DNA of 9,349 nucleotides, taken from positions 1 through 9,349 of the forward strand of contig CAAFIS010000158.1 in the NCBI GenBank assembly GCA_900763035.1, given 5' to 3'. Origin of the DNA: Clostridia bacterium (GTDB lineage: Bacteria; Bacillota; Clostridia; Oscillospirales; Acutalibacteraceae). This document shows, piece after piece, positions 1 through 7,635 of this stretch. The notes under the pieces were generated by a model. The model worked only from the letters and a program-made list of their open reading frames with translations, was not told the DNA's origin and made no database searches. Every line of letters starts with the position of its first letter. Position 1 is the first letter of the stretch. The position numbers and the translations under genes are program-made.

Positions 1-20
1 CCACTGATTTTATGTTAATA

Positions 21-50
21 TATAATGTACTTTTATTATCAGCGAGGGAA
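21..50 (+). promoter_or_regulatory. Probable -10 box and ribosome binding site ahead of miaB
   Basis: The first 40 bases are AT-rich, in sharp contrast to the GC-rich genes that follow. A perfect TATAAT lies at 21-26, and a purine-rich GAGGGAAG Shine-Dalgarno lies at 44-50, about five bases before the miaB ATG at 56. Transcription would start near base 33 and give a leader of roughly 20-25 bases. The matching -35 hexamer would fall at or before the window edge, so it cannot be judged. This fits a SigA-type promoter for the whole gene run. An AT-rich spacer carrying a chance TATAAT remains possible. Confidence 0.5.
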
Positions 51-55
51 GCTAA

Positions 56-1471
56 ATGGCATACGAAAGAAAAGAGATAAGCATCGCGGAGATCCGTCGC
101 CAGGAGGATATTTGCCGCGAGATCTACGATAAATTCGTCAGCGAAAAGCACTGCCCGCTTGCGATGGTGGACACATACGGCTGCCAGCAGAACGTTTCCG
201 ATTCCGAGCATATGAAGGGCCTGCTTGCCGAGATGGGCTTCGGCTTTACCGAAACGCCGGACGAAGCGGACTTCATCCTGTTCAACACCTGCGCGGTGCG
301 CGAGCACGCCGAAATGCGCGTTCTCGGCAACGTCGGTCAGCTCAACCACAGCAAGAAGCAGCGCCCGGGTCAGATAATCGCCGTGTGCGGCTGCATGGTG
401 CAGCAGGAGCACGTGGCGGAAAAGTTCCGCCAAAGCTACCCGTTCGTCGGGCTGGTCTTCGGCACGCACGTCATCCACCGGTTGCCGGAGCTGATGGCCG
501 AGGCGCTGCACAGCGGCCGGCAGGTCACCGTGACCCCGCAGCAGGACGGCGAGATCCACGAGGACGTCCCCGTCCGGCGCGACGGCACGTTCAAGGCATG
601 GCTGCCGATCATGTACGGGTGCAACAATTTCTGCACCTACTGCGTCGTCCCGTATGTCCGCGGGCGCGAGCGCAGCCGCGACCCGGAGCATATCTTGGCC
701 GAGGCGCGCCGACTGGTGGCCGAGGGCTACAAGGAGATCACGCTGCTGGGGCAAAACGTCAATTCCTACGGCCGCGGCGCGGATCACGGCGTGGACTTCG
801 CGGGGCTGCTGCGCCTGCTCGATCAGATCGACGGTGATTTTACGCTGCGGTTCATGACCTCTCACCCCAAGGACGCGACCCCGGCGCTGTTCGATACCAT
901 CGCCGCGTGCAAAAAGGTGTCGCACCACTTCCATCTGCCGTTCCAAAGCGGCAACGACCGGGTGCTTGCCGCGATGAACCGGCATTACACGCGCGAAAAA
1001 TACCTGTCGCTCGTGCGGTATGCCCGTGCGGTGATCCCGGACATCTCGTTTACCAGCGACGTCATCGTCGGCTTCCCCGGCGAAACGCGCGAGGAGTTCG
1101 AGGACACGCTCTCGCTCGTGCGGGAGGTAGGGTTCACCTCGCTGTTCACGTTCATCTACTCGCCGCGGCGCGGCACGCCCGCTGCGTCGCTGCCGGATCC
1201 GATATCGGCGGAAGAAAAGGTGCACTGGCTGCAGGAGCTGACCGCTTTGCAGGAGCAGATCTCCGCCCGGCGTCTGTCCGCCTTCGTCGGCACGGCGCAG
1301 CGCGCCCTGATCGAAACGGCGGCGGACGGCTATCTGGAGGCTCGTCTGCCGGAAAACAGCGTCGTGCGCGTGCCGGGCGACGCGACGCTCGTCGGCCGCC
1401 GGGCCGTCGTGCAGATCGATGACGCGCGCAGCTGGATCATGACCGGGCAGATCCTGTCCGTCGAGGACTGA
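56..1471 (+). CDS. miaB: tRNA-2-methylthio-N6-dimethylallyladenosine synthase MiaB
   Basis: This is a radical-SAM methylthiotransferase that adds a methylthio group to i6A37 in tRNAs reading UNN codons, giving ms2i6A37. It is a cytosolic enzyme with two Fe-S clusters. The 471-residue protein has an N-terminal extension of about 35 residues, as in Firmicutes homologues. The MTTase domain follows, with cluster cysteines C43 (in YGCQQN), C79 (in NTCAVRE) and C113 (in CGCM). The radical-SAM motif CxxxCxxC is at C189, C193 and C196 (YGCNNFCTYCVVPYVRGRE). Further family signatures are LLGQNVNSYG, the HLPFQSGND segment and VGFPGET. A short TRAM-like RNA-binding region closes the protein, from about residue 405. 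The start is supported by GAGGGAAG upstream. It is the first gene of the run, 30 bases before the YlbF-like gene. All key cysteines are present, and miaA lies downstream in the same run. Confidence 0.97.
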   Translation: MAYERKEISIAEIRRQEDICREIYDKFVSEKHCPLAMVDTYGCQQNVSDSEHMKGLLAEMGFGFTETPDEADFILFNTCAVREHAEMRVLGNVGQLNHSKKQRPGQIIAVCGCMVQQEHVAEKFRQSYPFVGLVFGTHVIHRLPELMAEALHSGRQVTVTPQQDGEIHEDVPVRRDGTFKAWLPIMYGCNNFCTYCVVPYVRGRERSRDPEHILAEARRLVAEGYKEITLLGQNVNSYGRGADHGVDFAGLLRLLDQIDGDFTLRFMTSHPKDATPALFDTIAACKKVSHHFHLPFQSGNDRVLAAMNRHYTREKYLSLVRYARAVIPDISFTSDVIVGFPGETREEFEDTLSLVREVGFTSLFTFIYSPRRGTPAASLPDPISAEEKVHWLQELTALQEQISARRLSAFVGTAQRALIETAADGYLEARLPENSVVRVPGDATLVGRRAVVQIDDARSWIMTGQILSVED

Positions 1472-1501
1472 ATATTCGATTTTTGGATAAGGAGCATCAT
1501 C

Positions 1502-1915
1502 ATGGACGTTTTGGTAGAAATGGCGATCGATCTTGGCTGTCAGCTGCAGGAGGACAGCCGGTATCTCGCGCTGCGCGCCGCCCAGCAGGCGGCGGATGAG
1601 GACGAGCAGCTGCAAAAGCTGATCGGAGAGTTCAATCTGAAGCGCATGGCGATCAATGCCGAGGAGCAGAAGGCGGAAGAGGAGCAGAACGCGGAAAAGC
1701 TGCGCACGCTGAATACCGCGCTGCGCGGTGTGTATGCAGACATCATGCAAAACGAGCACATGATCGCCTATAACGAGGCAAAGGAGCCGTTCGACGCCTT
1801 GGTGCAGAAGATCAACACCGCAATCGCGCTGGCCGCGCAGGGACAGGATCCCGCTGCGGCGGCCGAGGAGAGCGGCTGCACCGGCAACTGCGGCAGCTGC
1901 GGCGGCTGCCACTGA
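1502..1915 (+). CDS. YlbF/YmcA family protein with a four-cysteine C-terminal tail
   Basis: A 137-residue cytosolic helical protein of the YlbF/YmcA family (DUF964). Residues 1-110 are mostly helix-forming, with a highly charged Glu/Lys/Gln stretch around 30-72 that could form a helical hairpin or coiled coil. The segment LKRMAINAEEQKAEEE is typical of the family. Its place between miaB and mutS matches ymcA (ricA) of Bacillus subtilis. There, YmcA, YlbF and YaaT form an Fe-S-containing complex that steers RNase Y processing, competence and sporulation. The tail is unusual: an Ala/Gln linker (about 110-124) leads to C126, C130, C133 and C136 in a Gly-rich CxxxCxxCxxCH ending, a plausible metal or Fe-S ligand set. 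Another cysteine is C13. The start is set by AAGGAG at 1489-1494. Family and position are well supported. Whether it is the functional YmcA or YlbF equivalent cannot be decided from one gene. Confidence 0.88.
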   Translation: MDVLVEMAIDLGCQLQEDSRYLALRAAQQAADEDEQLQKLIGEFNLKRMAINAEEQKAEEEQNAEKLRTLNTALRGVYADIMQNEHMIAYNEAKEPFDALVQKINTAIALAAQGQDPAAAAEESGCTGNCGSCGGCH

Positions 1916-1937
1916 CCGTGCGGATGGGGGAGCAGGC

Positions 1938-4601
1938 ATGGAAAACGAAAAGGACGAAAAGCGCGGCGCTGTCCCAGCGGAGCTGATGGACAAGGTCACC
2001 CCGATGATGCAGCAGTATCTGCGGATCAAGCAGCAAGATCCGGATCCCGTGCTGTTTTTCCGTCTGGGCGATTTTTACGAGATGTTCTTCGACGATGCCA
2101 AGCTCGCCTCGCGCGAGCTGGAGCTGACGCTGACCGGCAAGGACTGCGGCCTGCCGGAGCGCGCGCCGATGTGCGGCGTGCCGTTCCACAGCTACGAGGC
2201 GTATGCCGCCCGGCTGGTGGCCAAGGGCTACAAGGTCGCGATCTGCGAGCAGACCGAGGACCCGGCGCAGGCCAAGGGCCTGGTCGACCGCAGCGTTATC
2301 CGTGTGCTCACTCCCGGCACGGTCATCGAGGGCAGTATGCTCGATGAGAGCCGCAACAATTATCTTTGCACGATGGTCGCCGCGCCGGACGGCTCTGCCT
2401 GCGGGCTGTGCTTTTGCGACTGCTCCACCGGCAGTGTGCAGGTCACGGAGCTTTCCGGTGAGGGGCTGCCCCTGCGCATCGGCAACGAGCTTGGGCGCTT
2501 TTCGCCGAGCGAGATCTTGGCCGATGCCGCCATGGCGAACGACACTGCCGTGCGCACCTTCGTCGAGCAGCGGCTGCACGGGCAGCTTTCGGTCTGCCCG
2601 GCGGAGGAATGGGCACCGGACGCGGCCGCCGCCAGCGTGGACGAGCAGTATCACGCCGCGCCGGACGAACTGGGGCTGTCATCGCATCCGGCGGCGCTGT
2701 GCGCGCTGGGCTGCGCGCTGCGCTACCTGAAAAAAACGCAGATGACGGGGCTGGAGCGGCTGGATCGGCCCGTGTTTTATGCGGATGCCCAGTTCATGAA
2801 GCTGGATCTGACCGCACGGCGCAATCTGGAGCTGCTGGAAACGATGCGCAACAAGGAAAAGCGCGGATCGCTGCTGGGGGTGCTCGATCACACCCGCACC
2901 GCGATGGGCAAGCGCCTGCTGCGCAGCTGGATCGAGCAGCCGCTGATCCGCGTCGCGCCGATCACGCACCGCCTGTCCGCGGTGGACGAGCTGGTGCACG
3001 GCGGCATCCTGCGCGACGATCTGCGCGGGCAGCTGACCGGCATCCACGATCTGGAGCGGATCATGACCCGCATCGTCTACGGCAGCGCCAACGCGCGGGA
3101 GCTGCGCTCTCTGCAGCAGACGCTTTCCTGTCTGCCTGCGCTGCACGACGCGCTGGGCGGTGTGCAGTCGGCGCTGCTCGGCGAGATCCGCGGCGATATC
3201 GATCCGCTGACCGACGTGCACGACCGCATCGCCGCCGCCATCGTCGACGATCCGCCGTTCTCCGTGCGCGAGGGCGGCCTGATCCGCGAGGGCTATCATG
3301 CCGAGCTGGACGAGCTGCGCTCCGACATGACCGACGGGCGCGGCATCATCGCCCGGATCGAGGCGGCGGAAAAGGAACGCACCGGCATCAAGAACCTGAA
3401 GGTCGGGTACAACCGCGTTTTCGGCTATTACATCGAGGTGTCGCGCCTGTACGGCGATCAGGTACCGGATACCTATATCCGCAAGCAGACCTTAGCCAAC
3501 GCCGAGCGATATATCACGCAGGAGCTGAAGGAGCTGGAGGCGCGCGTCCTTGGTGCGCGCGACCGCTCCGTCGCGCTGGAGTACGAGCTGTTCTGCGCCG
3601 TGCGCAGCGCGGTGGCCGACCAGCTGCCGCGCATCCAGCGCACGGCGGCGGCGCTGGCGCGGCTGGATGTGCTGTGCTCCTTTGCCGAGGTGGCCGTACA
3701 GCAGAACTACTGCCGCCCGGAGATCCTGCCGAAGGGCGAGATCCGCATCTGCGGCGGCCGCCACCCGGTCGTCGAGCAGCTCAGCGACGCGCCGTTCGTC
3801 CCGAACGATACGCTGCTGAACGACGGCGACGACCGCGTCATGGTCGTCACCGGGCCGAACATGGCGGGCAAGTCCACCTACATGCGCCAGACGGCACTGA
3901 TCGTGCTGATGGCGCAGATCGGATCGTTCGTTCCGGCGCAGAGCGCCACGATCGGCATCGTCGACAGCATTTTCACCCGCGTCGGCGCCAGCGACGATCT
4001 GGCCGCCGGGCAGTCTACCTTCATGGTGGAGATGAGCGAGGTGGCCCAGATCCTGCAAAACGCCACCGCCGACAGCCTGATCGTGTTCGACGAGATCGGA
4101 CGCGGCACCTCGACGTTCGACGGCATGAGCATCGCGCGTGCCGTCCTCGAGTACGTGGCCGACCCCAAGCGCCTTGGGGCAAAAACGCTGTTCGCTACCC
4201 ATTACCACGAGCTGACCGTCATGGAGCAGGAGCTGCCGGGCATCAAAAACTATAACATCGCGGTGAAAAAACGCGGGGACGACATCACGTTTCTGCGCCG
4301 CATCGTGCGCGGCCCGGCGGACGACAGCTACGGCATCGAGGTGGCGAAGCTGGCCGGGATCAACGACGAGGTCGTTGCCCGCGCCAAGGAGCTGCTGCGC
4401 GCCGCCGAGGCGGGCGACATCCGCCGCCCGGAGCCGGCCGCTCCCGCCGCCCGCGAGGAGGAGAGCGACCAGCTGTCGCTGCTTGGCGGGCAGGCCGACC
4501 CGATCGTGCAGCGCCTAAAGCAGATCGACGTCAACGTCCTCACCCCGATCGAGGCGATGCAGGAGCTGTACCGTCTGGTGCGTGAGGCCGCCGCCTATTG
4601 A
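1938..4601 (+). CDS. mutS: DNA mismatch repair protein MutS
   Basis: MutS is the mismatch-sensing ATPase that starts repair by binding base mismatches and small loops and then recruiting MutL. The 887-residue length is slightly above the usual 850-880. Domain I carries the mismatch-wedging F-x-E motif at F46 and E48 (GDFYEMF). The connector, lever and clamp domains follow through about residue 610. The ATPase domain has Walker A GPNMAGKST at 639-647 (Lys645), an ABC-like STFMVEMSE segment, Walker B FDEIGRGTSTFDG with D718 and E719, and the FATHYHEL histidine. A helix-turn-helix dimer segment (SYGIEVAKLAGI) comes next. Near the C-terminus QLSLL at 845-849 resembles a sliding-clamp binding motif, set in an Ala/Pro/Glu-rich linker, and a final helical segment follows (NVLTPIEAMQELYRL). 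The ATG at 1938 follows a GGGGGAGCAGG purine run. The gene starts 22 bases after the YlbF-like gene and ends 25 bases before mutL. No damage was seen. Confidence 0.98.
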   Translation: MENEKDEKRGAVPAELMDKVTPMMQQYLRIKQQDPDPVLFFRLGDFYEMFFDDAKLASRELELTLTGKDCGLPERAPMCGVPFHSYEAYAARLVAKGYKVAICEQTEDPAQAKGLVDRSVIRVLTPGTVIEGSMLDESRNNYLCTMVAAPDGSACGLCFCDCSTGSVQVTELSGEGLPLRIGNELGRFSPSEILADAAMANDTAVRTFVEQRLHGQLSVCPAEEWAPDAAAASVDEQYHAAPDELGLSSHPAALCALGCALRYLKKTQMTGLERLDRPVFYADAQFMKLDLTARRNLELLETMRNKEKRGSLLGVLDHTRTAMGKRLLRSWIEQPLIRVAPITHRLSAVDELVHGGILRDDLRGQLTGIHDLERIMTRIVYGSANARELRSLQQTLSCLPALHDALGGVQSALLGEIRGDIDPLTDVHDRIAAAIVDDPPFSVREGGLIREGYHAELDELRSDMTDGRGIIARIEAAEKERTGIKNLKVGYNRVFGYYIEVSRLYGDQVPDTYIRKQTLANAERYITQELKELEARVLGARDRSVALEYELFCAVRSAVADQLPRIQRTAAALARLDVLCSFAEVAVQQNYCRPEILPKGEIRICGGRHPVVEQLSDAPFVPNDTLLNDGDDRVMVVTGPNMAGKSTYMRQTALIVLMAQIGSFVPAQSATIGIVDSIFTRVGASDDLAAGQSTFMVEMSEVAQILQNATADSLIVFDEIGRGTSTFDGMSIARAVLEYVADPKRLGAKTLFATHYHELTVMEQELPGIKNYNIAVKKRGDDITFLRRIVRGPADDSYGIEVAKLAGINDEVVARAKELLRAAEAGDIRRPEPAAPAAREEESDQLSLLGGQADPIVQRLKQIDVNVLTPIEAMQELYRLVREAAAY

Positions 4602-4614
4602 CCTTTTCCCGCAG

Positions 4615-4620
4615 AGGAGG
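4615..4620 (+). promoter_or_regulatory. Ribosome binding site that fixes the mutL start
   Basis: A perfect AGGAGG sits six bases before the ATG at 4627. An in-frame ATG at 4582 inside the end of mutS would add 15 residues (MRPPPIDLFPQRRDR) with no family resemblance, and it lacks a comparable purine run. Starting at 4627 gives MSKICVLDRHVAELIAAGEV, which matches the usual MutL beginning. Confidence 0.9.
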
Positions 4621-4626
4621 GATCGC

Positions 4627-6645
4627 ATGAGCAAGATCTGTGTGCTCGACAGGCACGTCGCGGAGCTGATCGCTGCCGGTGAGGTGGTGGAGCGCCCCGC
4701 CTCCGTCGTTAAGGAGCTGATGGAGAACTGCCTTGACGCCGGTGCGCGCCGCATCACCGTCGAGATCCGTGACGGCGGCGTCAGCTATATCCGCATCGCG
4801 GACGACGGCTGCGGCATCGCGCGTGAGGACGTGCCCACCGCCTTTCTGCGCCACGCCACCAGCAAGGTGCACGACGCGCAGGATCTGACTGCCATCGGCA
4901 CGCTGGGTTTTCGCGGCGAGGCACTGGCTTCGGTCGCGGCGGTGGCGCGGGTGGAGCTGACCACCTGCGCTGCGGGCGAGATCGTGGGGACGCATTATGT
5001 CATCCACGGCGGCGACGAGGTGCTGATCGAGGACGCGGGCTGCCCTGCCGGGTCGACCTTCGTGATCGAGGATCTGTTCTATAACGTCCCTGCACGCATG
5101 AAATTCCTCAAAAAAGACGTCAGCGAAGGCAACGCCGTCGCCGCCGTCGTCGAGCGGCTGGCGCTCTCCCATCCGGAGGTGTCCGTCCGCTTTATCCGCA
5201 GCGGCCGCACGGAGGTGCAGACACCGGGCGACGGCTATCTGCTCTCCTGCATCCGCGCGGTGTTCGGCAAGCCGTTTTCCGCCGGGCTGATCCCGGCGGA
5301 CTATACCATGGGCGGCGTGCACGTGCACGGTTTTATCTGCCGTCCGCAGGACTGCCGCCAAAACCGCACCATGCAGCACTTTTTCATCAATGCCCGCTAT
5401 GTCAAAACGCAGACGGGCATGATCGCACTGGAACGCGCGTACAAGGGCGTGACCATGGTCGGCCGTTTTCCGACGTGTGTGCTGTATCTGGATATGCCGC
5501 CGGAAACGGTGGATGCCAATGTCCATCCCGCCAAGCTGGAGGTGCGCTTCGTCAACGAAAAGCCGGTGTTCGATGCCGTGTATTTCGGCGTGCGCTCCGC
5601 GCTGGAGGGGCAGCAGGGGCTGACGCGCGTGCTGCTGCGCGACGAGCGCGGCCCGGCGCAGCCGGAGCGTTCGGGGCAGCCGGCGATGCTGGCAAGACCG
5701 GCCGCGCCGGAGATGCCCGCTGTCCGTCCGGCGCCCGCGCCGGTCACGCTGCCGATGCCGCAGCCGTCCCGCCCCGTCGCGGCGGATCCGTCACTCGTTG
5801 CCGGGCCTGCGCCGTCGCCCACGCCGGTCGTCCGTGCACCGGAGCCGCCGGTACGCGCGGCGCGCCCGTCCATCGACGTGTTCTTCGACGATGAGCCGTC
5901 GCCCGGCGAATGCTCGCTGGAGGACGGTACGCTGCCGACTTATGCGCCGGCGGCGTTCCGCCCGGCGGCCGCTGTGCCGGCCAACGTTCCGGCTGCCGCT
6001 GTGGCACCGCCGCCCGTGCCGCAGCCGCAGCCCCCGGCCGTGCCGGACGGGCCGCAGCAGATCGCGATGGACGATGCTCCGGCCGTGCGTCTGATCGGCG
6101 AGCTGTTTTCCACCTACATCGTCGCCCAGATGGGCGACAGCGTGTATCTAATCGACAAGCACGCGACGCACGAGCGGCTGATCTATAACAAGCTGTGCGC
6201 CGCCGAACGGGCGGATGCCCAGCTGCTGCTGGCACCCGTGGACGTTTCGGTCAGCCGTGAGGAGCATACCGCGCTGCTCGAGAACCTTGAGGTGCTGCAG
6301 AAGTCCGGGTTCGAGCTGGAGGATTTCGGCGGGCGCACGGTGCTCGTGCGCGCGTTCCCGATGATCCTGTCGGGCGAGGATATCCCCGCCACCGTGCGCG
6401 AGATCGCGGCACATCTGGCGGAGGATCCGAACGAGGTCAGCGCCCACAAGCTTAGTTGGATCTATGCTTCTTCGGCGTGCCGTGCCGCCGCGAAGGCGGG
6501 GGACAGCAACTCCCCGGCGGAGCTGCAGGCGCTGGCGGAGGCCGTTTTGCTGCACGATGAGGTGCGCTATTGTCCGCACGGACGACCTGTGTGCATCGAG
6601 CTGACGAAAAAGGAGATCGAGCGGCGCTTCGGCCGTCTGGGCTGA
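4627..6645 (+). CDS. mutL: DNA mismatch repair protein MutL (endonuclease type)
   Basis: MutL is a GHKL-ATPase that couples mismatch recognition by MutS to strand removal. In bacteria lacking MutH it nicks the new strand itself. The 672-residue protein has GHKL motifs ELMENCLDAG (E33, N34, D37), DDGCGI (59-64), ATSK (77-80) and GFRGEAL (94-100), then FINARYVK and NVHPAKLEVRF. A Pro/Ala-rich linker spans about 338-478. The C-terminal dimerization and endonuclease domain has D510-K-H-A-x2-E516, AC618RAAAKAGD, C649PH651GRP and the final FGR (668-670). These are the metal-site and active-site motifs of endonuclease MutLs. The first motif departs from the DQHAx2Ex4E consensus: K511 replaces Gln and N521 replaces the last Glu. 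QLLLAP (532-537) fits the QxxLxP clamp-binding pattern. The start at 4627 is preferred over an upstream in-frame ATG on ribosome-site and homology grounds. It stands immediately downstream of mutS, which implies co-expression. Confidence 0.97.
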   Translation: MSKICVLDRHVAELIAAGEVVERPASVVKELMENCLDAGARRITVEIRDGGVSYIRIADDGCGIAREDVPTAFLRHATSKVHDAQDLTAIGTLGFRGEALASVAAVARVELTTCAAGEIVGTHYVIHGGDEVLIEDAGCPAGSTFVIEDLFYNVPARMKFLKKDVSEGNAVAAVVERLALSHPEVSVRFIRSGRTEVQTPGDGYLLSCIRAVFGKPFSAGLIPADYTMGGVHVHGFICRPQDCRQNRTMQHFFINARYVKTQTGMIALERAYKGVTMVGRFPTCVLYLDMPPETVDANVHPAKLEVRFVNEKPVFDAVYFGVRSALEGQQGLTRVLLRDERGPAQPERSGQPAMLARPAAPEMPAVRPAPAPVTLPMPQPSRPVAADPSLVAGPAPSPTPVVRAPEPPVRAARPSIDVFFDDEPSPGECSLEDGTLPTYAPAAFRPAAAVPANVPAAAVAPPPVPQPQPPAVPDGPQQIAMDDAPAVRLIGELFSTYIVAQMGDSVYLIDKHATHERLIYNKLCAAERADAQLLLAPVDVSVSREEHTALLENLEVLQKSGFELEDFGGRTVLVRAFPMILSGEDIPATVREIAAHLAEDPNEVSAHKLSWIYASSACRAAAKAGDSNSPAELQALAEAVLLHDEVRYCPHGRPVCIELTKKEIERRFGRLG

Positions 6646-6666
6646 CCGCTGCGGGAAGGAGCGTCT

Positions 6667-7617
6667 ATGCAGCCGTTCATGCCGTATCCGATCGTTGCCG
6701 GGCCGACGGCGGTGGGCAAGACCGCGTTGGCCGTCCGGCTGGCACAGGCGCTGGACGGCGAGGTCGTTTCGGCGGATTCCATGCAGATCTATGCGGGGAT
6801 ATCCGTCGGTACGGCGCGCCCGACAGAGGAGGAAACGGCGGGCGTACCGCACCATCTGCAAGGCTTTTTGCCGCTTTGCGAGCGCTACAGCGTCGCCCGC
6901 TATCTGGAGGATGCGTCCCGCGTTTTTGCGGATATCTTCGCCCGTGCCCGCACGCCGGTCATGTGCGGCGGGACGGGACTTTACGTGCAGTCGTTCATGG
7001 AGAACCGGCAGCTGCTGCCGCAGTCCGGCGATCCCGCCGTGCGCGCCGACCTGACGGCGCGCGCCGCGCGGGAGGGCGGCGCGGCGCTGCTGGCGGAGCT
7101 TTCCGCCGTCGATCCGCAAACGGCGGCGCGCCTGCATGAAAACGACGTGCACCGCATCGTGCGTGCGCTGGAGGTGTACCGCACCACCGGAAAAACGATC
7201 GCCGAACAGGCGCGTGCTTCGCTGGCCGTCCCGTCGCCGTACAGCGGGTGTCTGCTGGTGCTTTCGATGCGCGACCGGGCGCGGCTGTACGACCGGATCG
7301 ACCGGCGGGTGGATCGGATGCTTTCGGACGGACTGATCGACGAGGCGCGCCTCGTTCTGTCCGCCGCGCCCGGCGCGACGGTGCTGCAGGCGATCGGCTA
7401 CAAGGAACTGCTGCCGTATCTGCGCGGCGAATGCGCGCTGGACGAGGCCGTCCGGCAGCTCAAGACCGGGACGCGGCATTATGCCAAGCGGCAGCTGTCG
7501 TGGTTCTCGCGGATGCCGCAGGCGCGGTTTTTGTACGCGGACGACTACCCGGACGAGGATGCGCTCGTTGCGGCGGCGCTGGCGGTCTATCGCGGATCTC
7601 TGCGTGAGCAAGGCTAG
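6667..7617 (+). CDS. miaA: tRNA dimethylallyltransferase MiaA
   Basis: MiaA transfers a dimethylallyl group from DMAPP to N6 of A37 in tRNAs reading UNN codons, producing the i6A that MiaB then thiomethylates. The 316-residue cytosolic protein has the P-loop GPTAVGKT at 12-19 and the SADSMQIY segment with the catalytic Asp (about 36-43). Next come VGTARPTEEE and GVPHHL, the CGGTGLYVQS loop, the HENDVHRIVRALEV helix, and the C-terminal GYKELLPYLRGE and KTGTRHYAKRQLSWF tRNA-binding segment. The length is normal and no key motif is missing. The start at 6667 follows GGAAGGAG (6654-6661). A second in-frame Met at residue 5 is a weaker alternative. It begins 21 bases after mutL, and its proximity to miaB places both ms2i6A enzymes in one gene run. 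Confidence 0.97.
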   Translation: MQPFMPYPIVAGPTAVGKTALAVRLAQALDGEVVSADSMQIYAGISVGTARPTEEETAGVPHHLQGFLPLCERYSVARYLEDASRVFADIFARARTPVMCGGTGLYVQSFMENRQLLPQSGDPAVRADLTARAAREGGAALLAELSAVDPQTAARLHENDVHRIVRALEVYRTTGKTIAEQARASLAVPSPYSGCLLVLSMRDRARLYDRIDRRVDRMLSDGLIDEARLVLSAAPGATVLQAIGYKELLPYLRGECALDEAVRQLKTGTRHYAKRQLSWFSRMPQARFLYADDYPDEDALVAAALAVYRGSLREQG

Positions 7618-7635
7618 GGAAGGGAGGGCTGTCCG

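Noticed and set aside
1471..1501. AT-rich gap between miaB and the YlbF-like gene, considered as an internal promoter
   Set aside because: Only 30 bases long, it holds a ribosome site but no convincing -35/-10 pair.
3540..3560. GCGCGC-rich inverted repeat in mutS
   Set aside because: It is a short self-complementary stretch expected by chance in GC-rich coding DNA, with no regulatory context.
4163..4179. Perfect 7-bp inverted repeat CCCCAAG-CGC-CTTGGGG, considered as a terminator
   Set aside because: It is inside mutS between Walker B and the conserved histidine, and no T-run follows the stem on either strand (the adjacent A-run is on the wrong side for the - strand).
2609..4255. A 548-codon + strand frame inside mutS
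   Set aside because: It is an out-of-frame shadow of mutS with Ala/Arg/Gly-rich low-complexity translation, no ribosome site and no domain.
4582..4626. Upstream in-frame ATG for mutL overlapping the end of mutS
   Set aside because: The extra 15 residues do not match MutL, and the strong AGGAGG at 4615-4620 points to the ATG at 4627.
4540..5526. A 328-codon - strand frame opposite mutL
   Set aside because: It is antisense to the conserved MutL ATPase domain, has no domain of its own, and its composition is that of a shadow frame.
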